From Anaerobacillus arseniciselenatis (GTDB taxonomy: Bacteria; Bacillota; Bacilli; Bacillales; Anaerobacillaceae), in the NCBI RefSeq assembly GCF_001865995.1, contig NZ_MLQQ01000042.1:186001-250000 (forward strand): a stretch of 64,000 nt of DNA. Direction: 5' to 3'. Shown here in pieces: positions 58,722 to 64,000 of this stretch (its first letter is position 1; every line of letters starts with the position of its first letter). The position numbers were made by a program, and so were the translations under genes. The notes under the pieces are model-generated. The model saw only the letters and a list, made by a program, of their open reading frames with translations. It ran no database searches and was not told where the DNA came from.

Positions 58722-58778
58722 GAAGGTGTCCTAAATGAAGTTTTTTATAAGCTTCAAATATGGAAGCCTTCTTTTTTT
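58722..58778 (+). terminator. Terminator after rnjB
   Basis: GAAGG..TCC (58722-58731) and GGA..CCTTC (58762-58771) form a nested stem with an inner GAAG/CTTC pair, followed by seven T residues. Confidence 0.65.
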
Positions 58779-58782
58779 ATGA

Positions 58783-59125
58783 AAGTTGGGTTGTTGGTTA
58801 GTTGGAAAGTTGGAAAAAACCATTGAATATACATCTCAGATGGTGACGGCCGGCATGCCGCCATGAGAGTTTTGTATGAAAAAAGGCGAAAGATTTCGTG
58901 AACGATGCTCCTGCGTCTGCTAGTAACGCTTCGTAGCGGGCTTCCTCGTCGCAAAGCTACATGAAGCTTCTGCTTCGATGTGTCTCAAGGTGTAATCGAA
59001 GTCAGTTACTTGCCTTTGAGATTCGCAAGAAGGTCAAAGCGAAGTGAAGGAAATCATTCGCCTTTTCCATAATAAATGGTGGCGGAATGTCCGACATGAG
59101 TGTTTTGTATGAAAAAAGCACCCTC
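58783..59125 (+). repeat. Composite repeat region between rnjB and tepA
   Basis: The region starts with repeated GTTGG-type words (58787-58813). It contains at 58836-58910 a module with a palindromic GGTGACGGCCGGCATGCCG, then CCATGAG and GTTTTGTATGAAAAAAGG, ending GTGAACGATGCTC. At 59076-59119 a second partial module reads AATGGTGGCGG..CCGACATGAG with the same GTTTTGTATGAAAAAAG. A related module lies at 63662-63731. The middle part is rich in GAAGC/GCTTC words. No plausible gene was found. Confidence 0.6.
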
Positions 59126-59261
59126 CCTTTACATGTTCGATGATGACTATTAATCGTCATGAATGATATGTATGAAATTAAGCACATTTCTAAACAAAAA
59201 TTCATAATTACATTCAACTCTCCTCATACTATGAATAGCTTTTTAAAAGAGGAGGATATAA

Positions 59262-59996
59262 ATGGATTACCGTATGCAAGAAACACAACCAGATGATCAA
59301 AAAGGGCAAAAACAATCAAGTGTCGTAGAAAAAATACAACAACTAGGTCAAACGAACGTTCCGCAAATGGAGCAATCCAATATACATGTCGTTACTATTA
59401 TTGGACAGGTAGAGGGACATATGCAATTGCCACCACAAAATAAAACGACAAAGTATGAACATATTATTCCGCAACTAGTTGCTGCAGAACAAAACCAAAA
59501 ACTTGAAGGTATGCTCGTTATCCTAAACACTGTAGGTGGAGATGTAGAGGCAGGTTTAGCGATGGCTGAAATGATAGCATCGATGTCAAAACCGACAGTT
59601 ACTTTAGTGCTTGGTGGTGGACATTCTATTGGTGTGCCAATTGCTGTTGCGTCCGATTATAGCTACATAGCTGAAACGGCAACGATGACAATTCATCCAG
59701 TTAGGTTAACAGGCTTAGTTATCGGTGTTCCGCAAACATTTGAATATTTAGATAAAATGCAAGAAAGAGTCATTAATTTTGTAACTAAAAATTCCACAAT
59801 TACCGAAGATAAGTTTAAGGAATTAATGTTTTCTAAAGGCAATTTAACAAGAGATATCGGTACTAATGTTGTAGGTCCTGATGCAGTAAAGTATGGAATG
59901 ATAAATGAAGTCGGAGGTCTTGGACAAGCCATTAAAAAATTAAATGAATTAATTGAAGAAAGAAAAGGAAGTGAAGGAGGAGAGTTGGTGCAATGA
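59262..59996 (+). CDS. tepA: TepA, ClpP-family protein
   Basis: TepA (translocation-enhancing protein) is a ClpP/crotonase-fold serine peptidase family member seen next to spoIIIE in bacilli. The likely nucleophile is Ser122 in [13 protein letters not shown], with a His around residue 145 (TIHPVRL). The N-terminal 40 residues are Gln-rich and hydrophilic. ATG 59262 follows AAAAGAGGAGG. Length is 244 aa. It overlaps ylzJ by four bases. Biochemical substrates are not certain. Confidence 0.92.
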   Translation: MDYRMQETQPDDQKGQKQSSVVEKIQQLGQTNVPQMEQSNIHVVTIIGQVEGHMQLPPQNKTTKYEHIIPQLVAAEQNQKLEGMLVILNTVGGDVEAGLAMAEMIASMSKPTVTLVLGGGHSIGVPIAVASDYSYIAETATMTIHPVRLTGLVIGVPQTFEYLDKMQERVINFVTKNSTITEDKFKELMFSKGNLTRDIGTNVVGPDAVKYGMINEVGGLGQAIKKLNELIEERKGSEGGELVQ

Positions 59997-60202
59997 TTTT
60001 GTATACAACGGTTCCCCAAGAAGCTATTTTCCCTGAGGAAAATACACACGCAAAGCAAATGACGCTCGATATTAATGAAGGTCAATTAATAGTAGAACAA
60101 GTATCTGATCATGAACTTAGAGTCGTGCGCCTTATTAGCTCCGATCCTTTTGCTTATTTAAATGAAAGTTATACACCAGGAAAAATGATTTCTTTGTTAT
60201 AA
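59993..60202 (+). CDS. ylzJ: YlzJ-like protein
   Basis: This 69-aa protein begins [16 protein letters not shown] and contains [33 protein letters not shown], matching the YlzJ family beside spoIIIE. Its function is unknown. The start overlaps tepA by four bases with GGAGGAG upstream inside tepA. Confidence 0.9.
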   Translation: MILYTTVPQEAIFPEENTHAKQMTLDINEGQLIVEQVSDHELRVVRLISSDPFAYLNESYTPGKMISLL

Positions 60203-60247
60203 ACCTTACTTTACCAACATTTCTTCTAGTTATTAAAGTTGTTATTA

Positions 60248-60256
60248 TGGTATAAT
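60248..60256 (+). promoter_or_regulatory. Extended -10 promoter element before spoIIIE
   Basis: TGGTATAAT is a full extended -10. A poor -35-like TAGTTA lies 18 bases before TATAAT. It lies after ylzJ and about 125 bases before spoIIIE, so it probably drives that gene. Confidence 0.5.
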
Positions 60257-60286
60257 AAGCATATTCAAGAAAGAACTAGCATATTT

Positions 60287-60308
60287 AGCAGCCGTTAATA
60301 CGGCTGCT
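60287..60308 (+). promoter_or_regulatory. GC-rich hairpin in the spoIIIE leader
   Basis: AGCAGCCG and CGGCTGCT pair perfectly across TTAATA. Only TCTTC follows, a poor T run. It may be a leaky terminator for ylzJ or a 5' UTR structure of the spoIIIE transcript. Confidence 0.5.
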
Positions 60309-60379
60309 TCTTCATTCAATAAAGTTCTTATGACAGTAACTTGAAAATATATAGATAATTAGCCTATAGAGGTGAAACA

Positions 60380-62725
60380 ATGGCTAGAAGAAAAAAACAA
60401 AAGAAAGTAGAGTGGAAGAAACAGCTAACCTTTGAACTTATCGGATTATTCCTTATCGTACTCGCTTCAGTTGCTTTTGCGAAACTTGGAAGTGTCGGAA
60501 TAGGGTTGACTCATTTGTTTAGATTTTTTCTAGGTGAATGGCACGTAGTCATAACGATCGGTTTATTTGTAACTTCACTTTACTTAATGATTAAAAGAGA
60601 AATTCCGAACTTTTTAACGAGAAGACTTATTGGTGTTTATTTGCTCATTTTTGCGATTGTCTTATTAAGTCACATTCGTTTATTTGATCTTTTTTCACAA
60701 CAAGGGGAGTTTGTTGACCGATCGGTTATCCGCAACACTTGGGAATTATATTGGTTACAATTGACGGGTGACACCGCCATTACAGATTTAGGTGGAGGAA
60801 TGATTGGGGCAGTAGGTTTTGCTATTTCTCATTTTTTATTTGCTGCGAGTGGGACGATTGTTTTTTCATTATTTATTATTTTAACGGGCATTATTTTAAT
60901 TACTGGAAAATCAATAACTGATTTAACTTTAAGTTTTATTACTCGTTTTGGTTCTGCATTCACCACTGTTAATGACAAAATAAAACAGTATTTATTAAAT
61001 GTTAAACAGAAATTTGTAAACAAATGGGAAGAGAAAAAACAAGAGCAGAAACAAAACACAACTCCTACTGTAGTTGTAAATGGTGAGAGTGGGAAATCAT
61101 CTGATAACGATTCAAGAGAACCGGAACCTATTATTTATGATTTTACTAGTAAGTCTTCCTATGAATCTGACACAGCTGAAAATGTTCCTACTGAAAATGA
61201 AACTACTCCCGGTGGCGGTGTTGAAGATACTGTTGAAATGGACGCTGTTCCAACAAGAAAAGCGCCATTGATCGTTGTAGAAGAAACGAATGAAAATTAT
61301 ATTATACCAACATTAGAGTTACTACATAGCCCCAAAAAAAATAACCAGTTTCAAGAACGGCAACATATTTCTGGAAATGCTAAAAAGCTTGAACAAACGT
61401 TAGAAAGCTTTGGAGTGAAAGCTAAGGTGGCTAAAGTTCACTTAGGACCAGCTGTTACGAAATATGAAGTTTATCCTAATATCGGCGTGAAAGTTAGTAA
61501 AATCGTTAATCTTGCAGATGACTTAGCATTAGCATTAGCTGCTAAAGATATTCGTATTGAAGCACCAATTCCAGGTAAATCTGCGATAGGTATTGAGGTT
61601 CCTAATCAAGAAGTTGCTATTGTTACTTTAAAAGAAGTTTTAGATGCAACTAGCTCATTAGCAGATGCTCCTAAACTTTTAATTGGGTTAGGAAGAGATA
61701 TTTCTGGCGACCCTATTTTGGCTGAGTTGAACAAAATGCCCCATTTATTAGTTGCCGGTGCTACTGGTAGTGGAAAAAGTGTGTGTATTAATGGGATCAT
61801 TGTTAGTATTTTGATGAGGGCAAAGCCTCATGAAGTAAAACTAATGATGATTGATCCAAAGATGGTAGAACTAAATGTTTATAACGGGATTCCCCATTTA
61901 TTAGCGCCGGTTGTTACTGAACCGAAAAAAGCATCACAAGCGCTAAAGAAAGTTGTTAATGAAATGGAACGTCGTTATGAACTGTTTGCACACACAGGAA
62001 CAAGAAACATCGAGGGTTATAATACGTTAATCAAAAATGAAAATGAAAATAGTGAAGCAAAACAACCATTACTACCGTACATTGTCGTTATTGTGGACGA
62101 GCTCGCAGATTTAATGATGGTTGCCTCTAGTGATGTAGAAGATTGTATCACGAGACTTGCCCAGATGGCTCGAGCTGCAGGTATTCATTTAATTATAGCG
62201 ACTCAACGACCTTCGGTAGATGTTATTACAGGGGTAATTAAAGCGAATATTCCTTCGAGAATAGCTTTCGGGGTTTCCTCACAAACAGATTCAAGAACGA
62301 TCCTTGATATGGGGGGAGCAGAGAAACTATTAGGAAGAGGAGACATGTTATTTTTACCTGTTGGGGCTTCAAAACCAATACGTGTTCAAGGGGCATTTCT
62401 ATCAGATGACGAAGTTGAAAATGTTGTTAATTACGTTATTGCTCAGCAGAAGGCCCAGTATCAAGAAGAAATGATTCCACAAGATGAAGAACAAGTAACT
62501 ACAGAAGTTGCCGATGACCTGTATGAATCGGCCGTTGATTTAGTTGTGGAAATGAACACGGCATCAGTTTCGATGTTACAACGTAGATTTAGGATTGGAT
62601 ATACACGGGCAGCTCGTTTAATTGATGAAATGGAAGCGCGTGGGATTGTTGGTCCATATGAAGGAAGTAAACCTAGGGAAGTACTTATTTCAAAAAAAGC
62701 TGAAGATGATGTTTCATCAGGATGA
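60380..62725 (+). CDS. spoIIIE: DNA translocase SpoIIIE
   Basis: SpoIIIE pumps the chromosome into the forespore. Four membrane helices lie in residues 15-185. A charged linker follows, and then the FtsK motor with Walker A GATGSGKS at about 459-466, Walker [13 protein letters not shown] at about 565-575 and the RPSVDVITG region. The C-terminal gamma domain (about residues 710-775) with [18 protein letters not shown] recognises orienting DNA sequences. Length is 781 aa, normal for the family. Confidence 0.96.
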   Translation: MARRKKQKKVEWKKQLTFELIGLFLIVLASVAFAKLGSVGIGLTHLFRFFLGEWHVVITIGLFVTSLYLMIKREIPNFLTRRLIGVYLLIFAIVLLSHIRLFDLFSQQGEFVDRSVIRNTWELYWLQLTGDTAITDLGGGMIGAVGFAISHFLFAASGTIVFSLFIILTGIILITGKSITDLTLSFITRFGSAFTTVNDKIKQYLLNVKQKFVNKWEEKKQEQKQNTTPTVVVNGESGKSSDNDSREPEPIIYDFTSKSSYESDTAENVPTENETTPGGGVEDTVEMDAVPTRKAPLIVVEETNENYIIPTLELLHSPKKNNQFQERQHISGNAKKLEQTLESFGVKAKVAKVHLGPAVTKYEVYPNIGVKVSKIVNLADDLALALAAKDIRIEAPIPGKSAIGIEVPNQEVAIVTLKEVLDATSSLADAPKLLIGLGRDISGDPILAELNKMPHLLVAGATGSGKSVCINGIIVSILMRAKPHEVKLMMIDPKMVELNVYNGIPHLLAPVVTEPKKASQALKKVVNEMERRYELFAHTGTRNIEGYNTLIKNENENSEAKQPLLPYIVVIVDELADLMMVASSDVEDCITRLAQMARAAGIHLIIATQRPSVDVITGVIKANIPSRIAFGVSSQTDSRTILDMGGAEKLLGRGDMLFLPVGASKPIRVQGAFLSDDEVENVVNYVIAQQKAQYQEEMIPQDEEQVTTEVADDLYESAVDLVVEMNTASVSMLQRRFRIGYTRAARLIDEMEARGIVGPYEGSKPREVLISKKAEDDVSSG

Positions 62726-62801
62726 AAAGTGAAGACATAATGCATAGCTTTTGATAAATAATAGTAGTAGATAATAAAACGTTGGTGTATATTTAAATTT
62801 T

Positions 62802-62845
62802 TGAAGTTGGAGAGCTTTCTAGCTCCAAGGCGCATGCGCTTTTCT
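62802..62845 (+). repeat. GCGCTTTTCT-type repeat remnant upstream of ymfC
   Basis: AGTTGGAGAGCTTTCTAGCTC continues into CAAGGCGCATGCGCTTTTCT. Both conserved ends are present but the middle is gone. It ends a few bases before GGGGGTG, the ribosome site of ymfC. Confidence 0.65.
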
Positions 62846-62862
62846 CGTTAGGGGGTGATGTT

Positions 62863-63583
62863 GTGATAAAGGCTGATCATAGACCATTGTATTTACAAGT
62901 AATTGATAAGATCAAAAGTGATATTGAAGCAGGGGTATACGAAGCGGGACAGAGGCTTCCTTCTGAGTTTGAGTTATCGAAGCAACTTGGAATTAGTCGT
63001 GCAACTCTTCGTGAAGCTTTAAGAATTTTGGAAGATGAGAATATTATTATAAGGCGTCATGGTGTCGGGACATTTATTTGTAGTAAACCATTATTTAGTT
63101 CTGGAATAGAGGAGTTATTTAGTATTACAGAAATGATCAAACGTGGGAATCAAAAACCGGGAACGATATTTTTATCATCGAATATTGAAATGACCACCAA
63201 TGATGACTGTGAGCGATTTCAATTAGATGAGCTAGAAGAGCTAACCGTCGTTGAGAGGGTTCGAACAGCTGACGGTGAGCCAGTTGTTTATTGTTTTAGA
63301 TAAAGTTCCAAAAATATATTTACCACATGATGAATCACATCACGAGCAATCGATTTTTGATCGACTTGAAAAAGCTGGTACAACCATCGCATATGCGATT
63401 ACACAAATTGAACCTCTAGGTTTTCATGAAAAAGTGTCTGAAATTTTATCATGTGATCCTGAGTCTTCGTTATTAGTTTTGAAACAAATGCATTATGACG
63501 AAGAAGAACGACCAATTCTTTATTCCATAAATTATTTTCGTGCAGATAAATTTAAGTTTCATGTATTACGAAAACGTGTATAG
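62863..63583 (+). pseudogene. ymfC: GntR family regulator YmfC, disrupted by a one-base frameshift
   Basis: The N-terminal winged helix-turn-helix is typical Gnt[29 protein letters not shown], then [21 protein letters not shown]. The frame stops at 63303 after EPVVYCFR. The effector-binding UTRA domain continues in the +1 frame from about 63290 ([13 protein letters not shown]) to 63583. Removing one T from the run at 63294-63297 would restore [14 protein letters not shown]. This is either a real mutation or a sequencing error in a homopolymer. Start GTG 62863 has GGGGGTG upstream. Position after spoIIIE matches B. subtilis ymfC. Confidence 0.85.
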
Positions 63584-63592
63584 ACTAACAAT

Positions 63593-63623
63593 AGAGATCC
63601 ATATTCCAAGGGTCTCTTTTTGT
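63593..63623 (+). terminator. Terminator after ymfC
   Basis: AGAGATCC and GGGTCTCT pair (one wobble) with a nine-base loop and a following TTTTTG. Confidence 0.75.
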
Positions 63624-63904
63624 TTGAAAGTTGGTTAGGACCCTCGCGCGAATTTCTATGTTAGATGGTGGAGGGCTACCGCCATGAGGGTTTTGTTTGA
63701 AAAAAGGCGGATGATTTCGTGAACGATGCTCGTCAGTATACCGAATTTTCCCATGAAATATGGTGGTATCGAGCTATTTATGAAGTTTTTATGATATTAT
63801 TTCTTTAAATATTACAATTTTAGGGAATAATATATGGCAGATAATATCGACTTTATGTCTAAATTTAAAAGAAGAGCTTAAACAAGTGAAGGAGTGAGGA
63901 AAAT
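63624..63904 (+). repeat. Composite repeat module and leader region before ymfF
   Basis: Bases 63662-63731 match the rnjB-tepA module: ATGGTGG..CCGCCATGAGGG, then GTTTTGTTTGAAAAAAGGCG and GATTTCGTGAACGATGCTC. Bases 63749-63765 (TTTTCCCATGAAATATGGTGG) resemble the second partial module there. The rest is AT-rich. It includes a 15-codon ORF at 63834-63881 that ends before the ymfF ribosome site. Confidence 0.55.
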
Positions 63905-64000
63905 ATGAATAATGAAGTGAAAGAAACCGAAGTTAATGGGATCAATCTTCACGTTGTTGAAACAAAAAAATACAAAACAAATACGATTGTATTACATATT
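63905..64000 (+). CDS. ymfF: YmfF-like M16 family peptidase, 5' end only
   Basis: ATG 63905 is preceded by GAAGGAGTGAGG. The 32 visible residues include VNGINLHVVETKKYKTNTIVLHI, which fits the start of YmfF, an insulinase-like (M16) protein encoded after the ymfC region in B. subtilis. The zinc-binding region lies outside the window. B. subtilis has ymfD and ymfE between ymfC and ymfF; they are absent here. Confidence 0.7.
   Translation, partial: MNNEVKETEVNGINLHVVETKKYKTNTIVLHI

Noticed and set aside
58754-59217. Minus-strand open frames in the rnjB-tepA gap
   Set aside because: They fall on the repeat modules and palindromes, have no ribosome sites and resemble no family I know.

Overview
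This window is an AT-rich chromosomal segment of an endospore-forming, flagellated Bacillota bacterium of the family Bacillaceae. Gene order follows the Bacillus subtilis chromosome almost gene for gene, from the flagellar/chemotaxis (fla/che) operon to the ymf region. Sporulation genes (dpaA/dpaB, spoIIIE, tepA, ylzJ, ylxY) mark it as a spore former. The dispersed repeats and the extra genes around sigD are compatible with an Alkalihalobacillus- or Anaerobacillus-like relative, but the species cannot be named from the sequence alone. All recognised genes lie on the + strand.

Region 1 (1-23656) is the distal fla/che operon: motE (3' end), fliK, flgD, a flg_new protein, flgE, flbD/swrD, fliL, fliM, fliY, cheY, fliO/fliZ, fliP, fliQ, fliR, flhB, flhA, flhF, flhG, cheB, cheA, cheW, cheC, cheD, a small membrane protein, sigD, a FapA/DUF342 protein, a small charged protein and a SwrB-like protein. 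These encode hook building, the C-ring switch, the export gate, placement of flagella, the phospho-relay with adaptation, and the sigma factor for late flagellar genes. Many genes overlap by 1-8 bases, which suggests translational coupling.

Region 2 (23657-50969) is the housekeeping block: rpsB-tsf-pyrH-frr-uppS-cdsA-dxr-rseP-proS-polC, rimP-nusA-rnpM-ylxQ-infB-ylxP-rbfA-truB-ribC, rpsO, pnp, ylxY, mlpA and ylmC/ymxH. It covers translation, lipid and isoprenoid precursors, DNA replication, RNA decay and processing. rpsB and rpsO each have a promoter and a structured leader.

Region 3 (50970-64000) covers dipicolinate and aspartate-family synthesis (dpaA, dpaB, asd, dapG, dapA), RNase J2 (rnjB), tepA-ylzJ, spoIIIE, a frameshifted GntR regulator (ymfC) and the start of ymfF. 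The dpaAB genes have a good match to a sigma-K promoter.

No novel protein system was found. The least ordinary content is in the intergenic DNA. (i) There are ten copies of a roughly 115-bp palindromic, MITE-like repeat with paired substitutions in its central stem. (ii) There are five copies or tails of a GCGCTTTTCT-ended repeat, each just upstream of a ribosome binding site. (iii) Several single palindromic elements occur, one of which separates flbD from the nearest Shine-Dalgarno. (iv) A composite repeat lies beside rnjB and ymfC. (v) A structured leader with a possible 9-codon ORF precedes dapG.
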